Counted from the first letter of the stretch, positions 17,159 to 26,374 are shown. The stretch is 64,000 nt of DNA from Caldicellulosiruptor kronotskyensis 2002 (GCF_000166775.1 NC_014720.1:521501-585500), one strand, 5' to 3'. A program made the numbers and translations. The notes: generated by a model not told the origin, from the sequence alone.

Positions 17159-18829
17159 ATGGCAAAGTTCAGTATAGGAATTGATTTTGGGACACAGTCA
17201 GGAAGGGCAGTGCTTGTTAATGTTGAGACAGGAGAAGAGGTTGCAACAAGTGTGAAAGAGTACACTCACGGAGTTATGGACGAGAGCTTGCCAGACGGTA
17301 CAAAACTTCCTCATGACTGGGCACTTCAACATCCACAGGATTATATAGAAGTCTTGGCAACAACCGTTCCAGATGTCTTGAAAAAAGCAGGTGTTTCCAA
17401 AGACGATGTGATTGGAATAGGAATTGACTTTACAGCCTGCACAATGCTTCCTATCAAAAAAGATGGAACACCGCTTTGCATGATAGACAAGTTCAAATCA
17501 AATCCTCATGCCTATGTTAAGCTGTGGAAACACCATGCTGCTCAAAAATATGCAAATAAGCTAAACCAAATAGCACAAGAGCGAGGAGAAAAATTCTTAC
17601 AAAGGTATGGCGGAAAGATTTCATCCGAATGGCTATTCCCCAAAATCATGCAGATTTTAGAAGAAGCACCAGAAGTCTATGAAGAGGCAGACAAATTTAT
17701 AGAAGCTGCTGACTGGATTGTGTTTAAGATGACAGGGGTTGAAAAGAGAAACTCATGCACAGCTGGATATAAAGCTATCTGGAGCAAGAGGGAAGGATAT
17801 CCTTCAAAAGAATTTTTCAAAGCACTTCATCCAAGGCTTGAAAATGTTGTTGATGAAAAGCTGTCACGCGATATATACCCGATTGGTCAAAAAGCTGGTG
17901 AGCTCACAGAAGAGATGGCAAAGCTAATAGGATTAAATCCTGGTACTGCTGTTGCAATTGCAAATGTTGATGCTCATGTGTCAGTTCCTGCTGTTGGGAT
18001 TACTGATATTGGCAAGATGCTAATGATAATTGGAACATCTACATGCCACATGCTTTTGTGGAATGAAGAGAAGATGGTACCAGGAATTTGCGGATATGTT
18101 GAAGATGGAATCTTACCTGGTTTTTATGGGTATGAGGCAGGACAGAGCTGTGTTGGAGATCATTTTGAGTGGTTTGTTGAAAACTGCGTGCCAGCTCAAT
18201 ATCACGATGAGGCAAAACAAAAAGGACTCAACATATATCAGCTACTGAAAGAAAAAGCAAAGGGACTCAAGCCCGGCCAGAGTGGTCTTTTGGCGCTTGA
18301 CTGGTGGAATGGTAACAGGTCAATTCTGGTTGATGCAGACCTCACTGGTATGATGCTTGGCATGACCTTGACTACAAAGCCAGAGGAGATGTACAGAGCA
18401 CTGATTGAGGCAACGGCATATGGCACAAAGATAATAATTGATAACTTCAATGAGCACGGTGTTGAAGTAAGAGAACTTTATGCGTGTGGAGGAATTGCTG
18501 AAAAAGATGAGCTTTTGATGCAGATTTATGCTGATGTGACAGGGCTTGAAATAAAGGTTTCTGCATCACCTCAAACACCGGCACTTGGTTCTGCAATGTT
18601 TGGTGCTGTTGCTGCAGGAAAAGAAAGAGGTGGTTATGACAGCATATTTGAAGCTGCAAAGAAAATGGCAAAACTTAAAGACTATTCTTATAAACCAAAT
18701 CTGCAAAACCATGAGGTTTACAAAAAGCTATACAGAGAATACAGAACACTTCACGACTATTTTGGAAGAGGAGCAAATGATGTAATGAAGAGACTAAAAG
18801 AGATAAAAGATGAAGTTTCGAAAATGTAA
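17159..18829 (+). CDS. araB: L-ribulokinase
   Basis: A 556-residue FGGY-family sugar kinase that phosphorylates L-ribulose to L-ribulose 5-phosphate. The N-terminal phosphate loop reads [35 protein letters not shown] and the C-terminal ATP-site strands ([30 protein letters not shown]) are characteristic of AraB. The ATG at 17159 has AAAAGGGGG directly upstream; the frame reaches further up but with no ribosome-binding site. It is the first gene of an arabinose block (araB, araR, araD) preceded by an operator-like site. L-arabinose isomerase (araA) is not in this window. Confidence 0.93.
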   Translation: MAKFSIGIDFGTQSGRAVLVNVETGEEVATSVKEYTHGVMDESLPDGTKLPHDWALQHPQDYIEVLATTVPDVLKKAGVSKDDVIGIGIDFTACTMLPIKKDGTPLCMIDKFKSNPHAYVKLWKHHAAQKYANKLNQIAQERGEKFLQRYGGKISSEWLFPKIMQILEEAPEVYEEADKFIEAADWIVFKMTGVEKRNSCTAGYKAIWSKREGYPSKEFFKALHPRLENVVDEKLSRDIYPIGQKAGELTEEMAKLIGLNPGTAVAIANVDAHVSVPAVGITDIGKMLMIIGTSTCHMLLWNEEKMVPGICGYVEDGILPGFYGYEAGQSCVGDHFEWFVENCVPAQYHDEAKQKGLNIYQLLKEKAKGLKPGQSGLLALDWWNGNRSILVDADLTGMMLGMTLTTKPEEMYRALIEATAYGTKIIIDNFNEHGVEVRELYACGGIAEKDELLMQIYADVTGLEIKVSASPQTPALGSAMFGAVAAGKERGGYDSIFEAAKKMAKLKDYSYKPNLQNHEVYKKLYREYRTLHDYFGRGANDVMKRLKEIKDEVSKM

Positions 18830-18847
18830 CAAATGCATTTAATTTGT

Positions 18848-18897
18848 AACTTGCAGGCTGTCTTCAAAATTTTACAATTTCCGACAGCCTGCAGGTT
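18848..18897. repeat. Long inverted repeat after araB
   Basis: A 15-bp stem with one G-T pair (18848-18862 with 18883-18897) follows the araB stop by 18 bases. There is no T-tract after it on either strand, so it is a poor intrinsic terminator; it may protect the transcript end or act with a factor. The right arm runs into a TATAAT word (18897-18902) that may be the araR -10 box. Confidence 0.6.
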
Positions 18898-18946
18898 ATA
18901 ATTATAGATTGATTTGAAAATTTAGAAATGGTATGATTAAAATAAA

Positions 18947-18960
18947 CTTGTATATACAAG
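18947..18960 (+). promoter_or_regulatory. AraR-type operator (perfect 14-bp palindrome)
   Basis: CTTGTATATACAAG is a perfect palindrome lying 11 bases before the ATG at 18972 and downstream of the TATAAT word at 18897-18902. Its TTGTA...TACAA arms match the style of Bacillus AraR operators, and a related site precedes araB. This implies that AraR represses its own araR-araD transcript. Confidence 0.65.
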
Positions 18961-18971
18961 ATGATGGTAAA

Positions 18972-20045
18972 ATGAGTAAGACAAAATATGAATTGATAAA
19001 GGATTTCATAATTGAGGGTATTAATTCTGGCAAATTTAAAGAGGGAGAAAAGATTTATTCAGAGAATATGCTTGCAAGGAAGTTCAAAGTTTCGCGGCAC
19101 ACTGTAAGAAGAGCTATAATGGAGCTTGAATTTGAAGGGCTTTTGGTATCGCTAAAAGGAAGAGGCACGTTTGTTGCAAAAAAGAGTGCAGACAGTTCTA
19201 AATGTATCGCAGTTCTTACAACATTTATCTCTGACTATATCTTTCCACTAATTATAAGGGGAATTGAAAAGGTTATAGCACATGAAGGTTACGGACTTTT
19301 ACTATTTTCAACAGACAATAGTTACGAGTTTGAAAGATACCACTTGGAAAGTATAATCAACAACCCCAATATTGATGCTGTTATAATAGAACCCACAAAA
19401 AGTGCGCTGCCATCCAAAAATCTGGAACTTTACAAAAAGCTTATACAAAAAGACATACCTGTTATATTCATAAACACCATCTTAGAAGAAGTGACTCAAA
19501 ACTATATAATAACAAAAGACCAATCGGCTGTATATAAACTTACTACCAACCTTATAAAAAATGGGTGTAAAAGACTTTTTGGTGTGTTCAAAGGTGATGA
19601 CCTGCAAGGAATAAAAAGGTACCGTGGGTTTGAAAAAGCCTGCAAAGAAGCCAATGTAGAATTTGATGCAATCTTTTTCACAAGTGAGGAATACAATTTT
19701 GTTCACAAAAGGGCAGCAGAGGTTATATCAAGAGAAAAGTTTGATGCAGTTGTCTGTTACAACGACAAGATTGCTCTTCCTCTTTGTGTTAAGCTAAAAG
19801 AAATGGGATTTAGAATTCCCCAGGATATATCTGTTACAGGGTTTGACAATTCACTTTTAGCAACATTAACAGATATAAAGCTCACAACAGTTGAACATCC
19901 TAAGGAAAAGCTTGGTGAGATGGCAGCAAAAGCCACTATTGCAATGATAAAGAAAAATAAAGTGCATGTAAGTGAAGAAATAGAGTGTGAGATTATTTAC
20001 AGGAATTCTACAAGAGGAGGAATACAGGAATGCTTGAAAGCTTAA
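18972..20045 (+). CDS. araR: AraR arabinose repressor (GntR-type DNA binding, LacI-type sensor)
   Basis: A 357-residue regulator with the mixed AraR architecture: a winged-helix GntR domain (about 1-70; KFKVSRHTVRRAIMELEFEG, then GRGTFVA) fused to a periplasmic-binding-protein-like effector domain (about 75-357, ending ISVTGFDNSLLATL, TTVEHP). Arabinose should release it from DNA. The ATG at 18972 is chosen over the ATG at 18933 because the family begins about 10 residues before the helical region and because the palindromic operator falls between the two ATGs. If the earlier ATG were used the protein would have 13 more residues. It sits between araB and araD and overlaps araD by 16 bases. 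Confidence 0.85.
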   Translation: MSKTKYELIKDFIIEGINSGKFKEGEKIYSENMLARKFKVSRHTVRRAIMELEFEGLLVSLKGRGTFVAKKSADSSKCIAVLTTFISDYIFPLIIRGIEKVIAHEGYGLLLFSTDNSYEFERYHLESIINNPNIDAVIIEPTKSALPSKNLELYKKLIQKDIPVIFINTILEEVTQNYIITKDQSAVYKLTTNLIKNGCKRLFGVFKGDDLQGIKRYRGFEKACKEANVEFDAIFFTSEEYNFVHKRAAEVISREKFDAVVCYNDKIALPLCVKLKEMGFRIPQDISVTGFDNSLLATLTDIKLTTVEHPKEKLGEMAAKATIAMIKKNKVHVSEEIECEIIYRNSTRGGIQECLKA

Positions 20046-20674
20046 AAGAGATTGTTTGCAAATACAATCTTTATCTTCCAAAATTTGGTCTTGTCACATG
20101 GACATCTGGTAATGTCTCAGCACGCGACCCTGAGACAAACCTTGTTGTTATAAAGCCATCGGGTGTAATGTATGATGATTTGACACCTGACAAAATGGTT
20201 GTTGTTGACATGGATGGAAATGTTGTTGAAGGAGATTTAAAGCCGTCAACAGATACACTAACTCATCTTTATGTATACAAACACATGCCGCACATAAATG
20301 CTGTTGTTCATACACATTCAAACTATGCAACAGCGTTTGCAGCTTTGGGTCAGCCAATAAAGGTGTATTTGACAGCAATTGCTGATGAGTTCGGCTGTGA
20401 GATTCCGTGCGGTCCGTACGCTCAAATTGGTGGTGAGGACATAGGAAAGGTGATAGTTGAGTATATAGGAGAAAGTCCGGCGATTCTTCTTCAGAACCAT
20501 GGAGTTTTCACAATAGGTAAGACAGTTGATGAGGCTGTAAAAGCGGCTGTGATGGTTGAAGATGTTGCAAAGACAGTGTTTATTGCAAAGATGATGGGCC
20601 AGCCTATCGAGATTCCGCTTGATGAGGTAAAAAGAGCTCATGAGAGATACATGACAAAATATGGGCAAAAATAA
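20030..20674 (+). CDS. araD: L-ribulose-5-phosphate 4-epimerase
   Basis: A 214-residue class II aldolase-fold enzyme converting L-ribulose 5-phosphate to D-xylulose 5-phosphate. Recognisable elements are TSGNVSAR, KPSGVMYDDL (phosphate contacts), PSTDTLTH, the metal ligands HTHSNYATAFAALG and QNHGVFTIG, in the order of characterised AraD. Its start overlaps the end of araR by 16 bases, with GAGGAGG upstream inside araR, so it is translationally coupled. With araB it gives the last two steps of arabinose entry into the pentose phosphate pathway. A terminator follows after 45 bases. Confidence 0.93.
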   Translation: MLESLKEIVCKYNLYLPKFGLVTWTSGNVSARDPETNLVVIKPSGVMYDDLTPDKMVVVDMDGNVVEGDLKPSTDTLTHLYVYKHMPHINAVVHTHSNYATAFAALGQPIKVYLTAIADEFGCEIPCGPYAQIGGEDIGKVIVEYIGESPAILLQNHGVFTIGKTVDEAVKAAVMVEDVAKTVFIAKMMGQPIEIPLDEVKRAHERYMTKYGQK

Positions 20675-20719
20675 AAAATTACTTCCCCCCAGCACAAGAA
20701 AGGATTGTTAATACAACAT

Positions 20720-20758
20720 AAGGCTGCCGTTTTCATGTGGCAGCCTTGCTTGTTTTTT
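20720..20758 (+). terminator. Terminator of the araR-araD transcript
   Basis: A 9-bp stem (20720-20728 with 20739-20747) with a 10-base loop is followed by GCTTGTTTTTTT. It lies directly against the stop codon of the convergent citrate synthase gene. Confidence 0.85.
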
Positions 20759-22116
20759 TACAGTCCAAATATTCTACTTACAACCTCTTTTAACTCTTCA
20801 TCACTTATTGATGTATTTCTTCCATTTTCATATTGACTGTCTACCCACTCTTTGACCTTCTGAACCCTTGGGTCTTTTTTGTCAACCTGAATGTCAATGC
20901 CGCTATCTTTGAAATACCTATTTATCCAGATTACAATTCCTGCAATGCCTGAGTATGCATCTATAATCACCTTAGGAGGCTTCCCCAGAATCTTTCCTGT
21001 ATCAAATATATTATAAATCTCCTCATCTTTCATAAGTCCATCTGCATGGATTCCTGCCCGTGTTGCGTTAAAGTTGTCACCGACAAAAGGCGTCATTGGA
21101 GGAATCTCATACCCGATTTCTTTTTTGAAATACTCAGCAATTTCAGATATCACAGCAACATTCATGCCATCTGCACTGCCTCTTATCTGAATATATTCCA
21201 TCACCATTGCCTCTAATGGTGTATTTCCAGTTCGCTCACCTATTCCCAATAGTGAGGTGTTTACCATTGAAGCACCGTAAAGCCATGCCATTGTTGAGTT
21301 TATGACTGCCTTATAAAAATCGTTGTGCCCGTGCCATTCAAGCCACTCAGATGGCACTTCACCATAGTTGACAATACCATAGATTATTTGAGGCACACTT
21401 CTTGGGAGAGCCACACCCGGTATTGGTGATCCAAGCCCCAGTGTGTCACAGGCTCTGATTTTCACAGGCATATTTGCCTCTTTTGAAAGTTTCATAAGTT
21501 CATTAATAAACGGCAAGACAAATCCGTAAAAATCAGCTCTTGTGATGTCTTCAAAATGGCAGCGTGGTATAATTCCTGCCTCTAAAGCTGCCGACACAAT
21601 TTCTAAGTATTGCTTCATTGCTTGACTTCTTGTCATCTTTAATTTTTTGAAGATATGATAGTCAGAACATGAAACCAAAATTCCTGTTTCCTTGATACCA
21701 AGGCTCTTTACAATCTCAAAATCCTCTTTTTTTGCCCGAATCCAAGCGGTGACTTTTGGAAAATCATAACCTTTTTCTAAACACTTTAAAACTGCTTCTT
21801 TGTCCTGTTTTGAGTACAAAAAAAACTCTGTGTGAAGAATAACGCCACTCCCATTGTCAAGTTCATGCAAGTAGTCATAAATTCTACAAATTTGATCAAC
21901 AGTGTACGGTGAGCGTGATTGCTGGCCGTCTCTGAAAGTTGTGTCTGTGATGTAAAGCCGCTCAGGAACATTCATTGGCACAATTCTGTGGTTGAAAACA
22001 AGCCTTGGTACCTCATTGTAAGGATAGATGTTCCTGAAAAGATTTGGCTCTTCAACATCCCTGAACTGATACTCAATCTCAAGAATGTGAGTCTTTTGAT
22101 TAAATTTTACATTCAT
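20758..22116 (-). CDS. Re-type citrate synthase (homocitrate/isopropylmalate synthase-like)
   Basis: A 452-residue HMG-CoA-lyase-like TIM-barrel enzyme. ITDTTFRDGQQSRSPYTV carries the Asp and Arg of the metal/substrate site, CHFEDITRADFYGF and ACDTLGLG follow, and HGHNDF supplies the metal-binding histidines. Length and the N-terminal extension before the barrel match the Clostridium kluyveri Re-citrate synthase group, older annotations of which read isopropylmalate or homocitrate synthase. It would join acetyl-CoA and oxaloacetate. Isopropylmalate or homocitrate synthesis is the alternative, but there are no leuBCD or lysine genes nearby. The ATG at 22116 follows AAAGGGAGG. The gene is alone and is preceded by a c-di-AMP riboswitch. 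Confidence 0.78.
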   Translation of the reverse strand: MNVKFNQKTHILEIEYQFRDVEEPNLFRNIYPYNEVPRLVFNHRIVPMNVPERLYITDTTFRDGQQSRSPYTVDQICRIYDYLHELDNGSGVILHTEFFLYSKQDKEAVLKCLEKGYDFPKVTAWIRAKKEDFEIVKSLGIKETGILVSCSDYHIFKKLKMTRSQAMKQYLEIVSAALEAGIIPRCHFEDITRADFYGFVLPFINELMKLSKEANMPVKIRACDTLGLGSPIPGVALPRSVPQIIYGIVNYGEVPSEWLEWHGHNDFYKAVINSTMAWLYGASMVNTSLLGIGERTGNTPLEAMVMEYIQIRGSADGMNVAVISEIAEYFKKEIGYEIPPMTPFVGDNFNATRAGIHADGLMKDEEIYNIFDTGKILGKPPKVIIDAYSGIAGIVIWINRYFKDSGIDIQVDKKDPRVQKVKEWVDSQYENGRNTSISDEELKEVVSRIFGL

Positions 22117-22139
22117 AAAAAACAAACCTCCCTTTCAAA

Positions 22140-22262
22140 GCTTCGGGGGTTAGCTGACGGGTTCGGGCAGAAAGGGACGTTTGCCCTACAAGGCAAAAAT
22201 GCCTTGATTCACCCCAAAAAATGGGTCCCCCCTATCCTGTGCTTTTTACACAGGAATTCAGC
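22140..22262 (-). promoter_or_regulatory. c-di-AMP riboswitch (ydaO-yuaA type)
   Basis: Read on the minus strand, this 123-base leader matches the ydaO aptamer element by element: an opening GCTGAATTCC, a hairpin CCTGTGT...GCACAGG, GGGGGGACCC, the conserved TTTGGGGTGAATC, a variable hairpin AAGGC...GCCTT, GTAGGG, TTTCTGCCCGAACCCG and the hallmark TCAGCTAACCCCCGAAGC. The order is the same as in the crystallised Thermoanaerobacter riboswitches. Only 23 bases separate it from the start codon and no terminator fits, so control is probably by hiding the AAAGGGAGG ribosome-binding site, which directly follows the closing helix. Ligand binding turns known members off. Confidence 0.93.
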
Positions 22263-22280
22263 TTTTTTAATTTTATTCTT

Positions 22281-22309
22281 ATTATAATTATTTTTATCAT
22301 ATCAGAAAA
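22281..22309 (-). promoter_or_regulatory. Promoter of the riboswitch-controlled citrate synthase gene
   Basis: On the minus strand TATAAT (22286-22281) lies 19 bases before the riboswitch, placing the transcription start just ahead of the aptamer. The -35 candidate with 17-base spacing, TTTTCT, is weak. Confidence 0.5.
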
Positions 22310-22334
22310 CCAGCAATTTGGCAAGCAAGCATCT

Positions 22335-23456
22335 CTATATTTTTACAAGTTCATACTCCATACTTCCAAGTCCAATCTCCTGAGCATGTTTTAGTGCTAC
22401 TTGCCAGTCTGTGTCAGGATGAATACTCTTGAATCTGTCAATTTTGCCGTCAATCTCAATATGTTTTGCCTTTTCAAATGCAGACCCAGCTGGTGTGAAT
22501 GCAGAACTATTTACAAGGTCAACACATGCTTTGTCAAGTGCAACAGGGTCAAATGATGCTGCAATGCCAATGTCTGGTGCAATGGGAATATCATTGTGTG
22601 ACCAGCAGTCGCAATCAGGTGAAATGTTCATTATAAAGTTTATATGAAAATTGGGTTTGTCTTTTAAAACTGCATAGGTATACTCAGCAATCTTTTCACT
22701 TGCGATTGATGCTGCCTCATCCCATCTTACAGTTGCTGCGCCAAACTGACAAACTGCAACGCACTGACCACATCCAACACATTTTTCATAGTCAATGACA
22801 GCTTTTTTCTTCTCATTCAAAGTTATAGCAAGCTGAGCACAGCTTTTGACGCACATTCCGCAGCCAACACATTTTGATGTCTTTATAACCGGCTTTGAGG
22901 ATGAGTGCATAAAAAGCTTTCCACCGCGAGAGCCTGAGCCCATTCCAATGTTCTTGATTGCACCACCAAACCCTGTCATCTCATGACCTTTGAAGTGGTT
23001 CATTGAAATTATAATATCAGCATCTGCGATGGCAGAACCTATCTTTGCTTTTTGGGTGTGCTTGAGATTCACCTCAATCTCTCTGTACTCTGTACCTTTT
23101 AGCCCATCTGCAATTATTACATGACAGCCAAGCACAAGCGGGTTAAACCCATTTTCGTAAGCTGCTTCTAAATGGTCTAAAGCATTGCTCCTTCTTCCTG
23201 TGTAAAGTGTGTTTGCATCTGTTACAAAAGGCTTGCCACCAAGACTTTTGATAAGTTTTACAATCCTTGCAACGTAGTTTGGTCTTATATACGCAAGATT
23301 GCCTGGTTCTCCAAAGTGGACCTTGATAGCAACAAACTTGTTTTTAAAATCTATTGTTTCAATTCCTGCTTTTTTCACAAGGTTTTCAAGCTTGTCAAGC
23401 ATATTGTACCCCGGTTTGGTTTTAAAATCTGTGAAATACACCTTTGATTTTGCCAT
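22335..23456 (-). CDS. DUF362 protein with two 4Fe-4S ferredoxin clusters
   Basis: A 373-residue iron-sulfur protein. DUF362 covers the N-terminal half (KVHFGEPGNLAYIRP, FVTDANTLYTGRRSNA, MNHFKGHEMTGFGGAIKNIG), and a double ferredoxin insert follows at about 195-255 with CVGCGMCVKSC and CVGCGQCVAVC, each continued by the usual fourth cysteine arrangement. The DUF362 tail contains DCDCWSHNDIPIAPDIG. The family's reaction is unknown; electron transfer to an unidentified partner is the usual guess. The ATG at 23456 is given; a TTG at 23462 has better spacing to AAAGGAG and may be the real start. No linked gene on the same strand suggests a partner. Confidence 0.82.
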   Translation of the reverse strand: MAKSKVYFTDFKTKPGYNMLDKLENLVKKAGIETIDFKNKFVAIKVHFGEPGNLAYIRPNYVARIVKLIKSLGGKPFVTDANTLYTGRRSNALDHLEAAYENGFNPLVLGCHVIIADGLKGTEYREIEVNLKHTQKAKIGSAIADADIIISMNHFKGHEMTGFGGAIKNIGMGSGSRGGKLFMHSSSKPVIKTSKCVGCGMCVKSCAQLAITLNEKKKAVIDYEKCVGCGQCVAVCQFGAATVRWDEAASIASEKIAEYTYAVLKDKPNFHINFIMNISPDCDCWSHNDIPIAPDIGIAASFDPVALDKACVDLVNSSAFTPAGSAFEKAKHIEIDGKIDRFKSIHPDTDWQVALKHAQEIGLGSMEYELVKI

Positions 23457-23582
23457 TTTCAATTTTCAACTCCTTTCAAAATTTTCAGGTAAGTAAAATT
23501 ATAATCCTTTTTTGAAATTTGTGAATAGCTTTAATTTGGCAGAAGGTTGCAAAATATTGATGTGTGCCTTTGCAAGTTATAG

Positions 23583-23641
23583 TATAATAGTGAAAAGTAG
23601 AAGAGTACAAGAATGCACTTTTTTGATATAAGGTATCAAAA
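23583..23641 (+). promoter_or_regulatory. pab promoter -10 box and leader hairpin
   Basis: TATAAT at 23583-23588 is the best promoter element before pabA; no good -35 box is present at the right distance. The leader then contains TTTTGATA (23621-23628) paired with TATCAAAA (23634-23641), an 8-bp hairpin of unknown role. Confidence 0.4.
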
Positions 23642-23692
23642 AGGATACTATCAAAATATAGTCTCCGGCCAGGTAAAGAGGGTGTTTTTACA

Positions 23693-24256
23693 ATGAAGGT
23701 TTTGATTGTTGACAATTTTGATTCGTTTACATATAATCTCTATAACTATTTTTTAAGACTCAAGGTGTCTACCACTGTAATAAACCGAGATAAGATTACC
23801 ACAGAAAAAATCTTGCAGCTAAACCCTACTCACATTGTCCTTTCCCCTGGACCAGGAAGACCTACTGACGATAAAATTTTGTTTGAAATCATAGATAAAT
23901 TTAAAGAGTCAAAAAGTATTCTTGGTGTATGTCTTGGACATCAGGCAATTGGCATGTTCTTTGGGGCAAAACTAAAAAAAGCAAGAAGGCCTATGCATGG
24001 GATTGTAGATACAGTATTTCATGACCAAAAAGGAGTATTTGAAAATCTCAAAAACCCTCTGCGCGTTGTGCGATACCACTCTCTTGTGATAGATGATGTT
24101 GACAGCACGCAGCTTACCATCACAGCAGTATCAAAAGAGGGAGAGGTTATGGGTATAAGACACAAAAGGTTTAAAATAGAAGGTGTGCAGTTTCATCCTG
24201 AATCAATTGCAACTCAGCATGGGCTTTTGATGCTTAAAAATTTTTTAAAAGGGTGA
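23693..24256 (+). CDS. pabA: Aminodeoxychorismate synthase, glutaminase subunit
   Basis: A 187-residue class I glutamine amidotransferase. LSPGPGRP forms the oxyanion region, GVCLGHQAIG carries the nucleophilic Cys, and GVQFHPESI the His and Glu of the triad. It supplies ammonia to PabB. The TrpG family has the same fold and the protein might serve both pathways, but its neighbours are pabB and pabC and no trp genes are near. The ATG at 23693 has AGAGGGTG upstream. The next gene starts 8 bases after the stop. Confidence 0.88.
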   Translation: MKVLIVDNFDSFTYNLYNYFLRLKVSTTVINRDKITTEKILQLNPTHIVLSPGPGRPTDDKILFEIIDKFKESKSILGVCLGHQAIGMFFGAKLKKARRPMHGIVDTVFHDQKGVFENLKNPLRVVRYHSLVIDDVDSTQLTITAVSKEGEVMGIRHKRFKIEGVQFHPESIATQHGLLMLKNFLKG

Positions 24257-24264
24257 GAATTTAA

Positions 24265-25584
24265 GTGCAGATTTTGGTTTATAACACAGTAGTTGACCCA
24301 TTTTTGATTTTTTGTCATCTGAAAACCGATTTTTCAGTTTTGCTTGAGAGCAGTATGTTAAGCAAAAGGTATGGAAGATATTCTTTTTTGTTTTTAAAGC
24401 CCAAAGAAGTTTATATCTTAGATGAAGAGGATGATGTTTTTGAGTATTTAAACCAACTTTCAAATAAAATAACAAGTAAATATTGCCCTTCTGACTTTAT
24501 CTTCAATGGAGGTTTTGCAGGATATTTTTCTTACAACTTTGGTGTTGACCTTTTTGAAATTGAAAGAAAAAAAGATACTTCTCCTATCCCCAAAGCGTAT
24601 TTTGGATATTTTGAAGATTTTGTTGTTATTGACCACTTTGAAAAAAAGACATATGCTTCTTTTACATCTAAAGCTTTAGCACAAGAATTCGAAATGATCC
24701 TAATAAGTGAAAACCTTGCTCTGCCAAGCTTTAAAAGAACCTGCATTGAAAGAGCTTGGTGCAACTTTGAAAAGTCAGAATACATGCAAGCGGTGAAAAG
24801 AATAAAGAATTATATTTTTGAAGGTGATGTTTACCAAGTAAATCTTTCACAGCGCTTTTTTGTAAAAGGAGTATTTGACTCTGACTTTTTGTATTTTAAC
24901 CTCAGAAAAAGTAACTATGGCTGTTACCATGCATATATAAAGCTTCCAAAAGCATCTGTAATATCAACATCGCCCGAACTTTTTTTAAGAAAAAGAGGAG
25001 ATATCCTCATAACCAAACCAATAAAAGGTACATCTAAACGTGGAAAAACCCCAGAAGAAGATAGAATTTTAAAAAAGCGGCTATATAACGATATAAAGTG
25101 CAGGTCAGAGCTTTTGATGATTGTTGACCTTGAGAGAAACGATTTTGCTAAGATATGTTTGCCAGAGTCCATTGAGGTTGAAAAACTTTTTGATGTTGAA
25201 GAATACTCAACAGTTTTTCATCTTGTTTCAACTATAAAGGGAAAGCTTCTTGATGGTATAGATTTAAAAAGGATAATTGAAGCAACCTTTCCAGGCGGGT
25301 CAATAACAGGTGCACCAAAACTGAATGCTATAAAGATTATAGAGGAGCTTGAAAAGTGTCCGCGGGGGATATACTGTGGTTCTATTGGTTATATCTCAAA
25401 CAATTTCAACATGGATTTTAACATTGCAATCAGAACGCTTGTTATAGAACAGGACACAGCATACTTTAGTGTTGGGGGCGGAATTGTTTGGGACTCTCAA
25501 GAAGAGGAAGAGTGGTGGGAGACAATCCACAAAGGAAGACCGTTTATAGAAATTTTAGGAATTAATAATTTAACATTTATGTAA
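24265..25584 (+). CDS. pabB: Aminodeoxychorismate synthase, component I
   Basis: A 439-residue chorismate-using enzyme forming 4-amino-4-deoxychorismate for folate. The key feature is PIKGTSKRG, whose lysine is the nucleophile that distinguishes PabB from anthranilate synthase (TrpE has Ala there). Other core motifs are GDVYQVNLSQ, STSPELFL, ELLMIVDLERND, GGSITGAPK and SVGGGIVWDS. It starts at a GTG with AAGGGTGAG upstream, 8 bases after pabA, and is followed by pabC after 16 bases, making a complete three-gene p-aminobenzoate operon. Confidence 0.92.
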   Translation: MQILVYNTVVDPFLIFCHLKTDFSVLLESSMLSKRYGRYSFLFLKPKEVYILDEEDDVFEYLNQLSNKITSKYCPSDFIFNGGFAGYFSYNFGVDLFEIERKKDTSPIPKAYFGYFEDFVVIDHFEKKTYASFTSKALAQEFEMILISENLALPSFKRTCIERAWCNFEKSEYMQAVKRIKNYIFEGDVYQVNLSQRFFVKGVFDSDFLYFNLRKSNYGCYHAYIKLPKASVISTSPELFLRKRGDILITKPIKGTSKRGKTPEEDRILKKRLYNDIKCRSELLMIVDLERNDFAKICLPESIEVEKLFDVEEYSTVFHLVSTIKGKLLDGIDLKRIIEATFPGGSITGAPKLNAIKIIEELEKCPRGIYCGSIGYISNNFNMDFNIAIRTLVIEQDTAYFSVGGGIVWDSQEEEEWWETIHKGRPFIEILGINNLTFM

Positions 25585-25600
25585 AAAGGAGGCAGGAATT

Positions 25601-26353
25601 TTGGAAGAGTTTTTTCGGTGGTATAGTTTTGTATTGATTCCTTTTGAGACAGTTTATTTTGACAAAAAAGGTGTGCATTTTTTGTTTGAACACTTTAAAA
25701 GATTTAAAAGAGCCTTCTGGATACTTGGAGTTGAGTTTGATTTGGAGTTTGAAAAGTTCAAACAAGCTATAGAAAGGTATATGGTTTCTTGTGGTAGAGA
25801 TTATGGTGGGATGAGGGTTTTATATGTTGATGGCAATTTGATTTTGGAGCAAAAGGAAATAAGATACAGCAGAGCTCTTTTCCAAAAGGGATTTGAGCTG
25901 AAAATCGCACGCACAAGAAAGGATAAAGCCAATATACTTAACTACATAAAAACTACCAATATAGGTGTGAATTTGATAGAAGAAAAAAGTGCCAAAAACA
26001 AAGGATTTGACAGCTGTCTTTTTCTCAATCAAGATGGTTTTATATGCGAGGCAGCGTTTGCCAACATCTTTTTTAGAAGAGATAAGGTTATTTACACACC
26101 TCACATTTCGTGCGGACTGCTTCCCGGCATTGTAAGAAAACATGTAATAAGAGTATCTGAAAAATTAGGATATATAGTAAGAAAAGCTTTTTTGAAAATA
26201 GAAGATATCAAAGATATGGATGAGTGCTTTATTACAAGCAGCATAGCAGGTATTTTCCCTGTTTTGCGGATTGAAAATATTGAGTTTAAACAGAGAAGTT
26301 TTGCAGAGTATTTACTGAGCATGGATAAATTTAACCGCCCATGGGTTAGCTAA
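25601..26353 (+). CDS. pabC: Aminodeoxychorismate lyase (class IV PLP enzyme)
   Basis: A 250-residue branched-chain-aminotransferase-fold protein that splits aminodeoxychorismate into p-aminobenzoate and pyruvate. NYIKTTN contains the probable PLP lysine; FLNQDGFICEAAFANIFF corresponds to the family motif with the conserved Glu, and CGLLPGIVR and ITSSIAGIFPV complete the PLP site. The sequence alone would allow a D-amino-acid or branched-chain aminotransferase; placement after pabAB decides. The start is a TTG at 25601, 8 bases after AAAAGGAGG; no in-frame ATG is nearby. Confidence 0.85.
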   Translation: MEEFFRWYSFVLIPFETVYFDKKGVHFLFEHFKRFKRAFWILGVEFDLEFEKFKQAIERYMVSCGRDYGGMRVLYVDGNLILEQKEIRYSRALFQKGFELKIARTRKDKANILNYIKTTNIGVNLIEEKSAKNKGFDSCLFLNQDGFICEAAFANIFFRRDKVIYTPHISCGLLPGIVRKHVIRVSEKLGYIVRKAFLKIEDIKDMDECFITSSIAGIFPVLRIENIEFKQRSFAEYLLSMDKFNRPWVS

Positions 26354-26374
26354 AAGATAACAAACGAAAAAAAT

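Noticed and set aside
18848-18897. Intrinsic terminator after araB
   Set aside because: The stem is strong but no T-tract follows on either strand, so it is recorded only as an inverted repeat.
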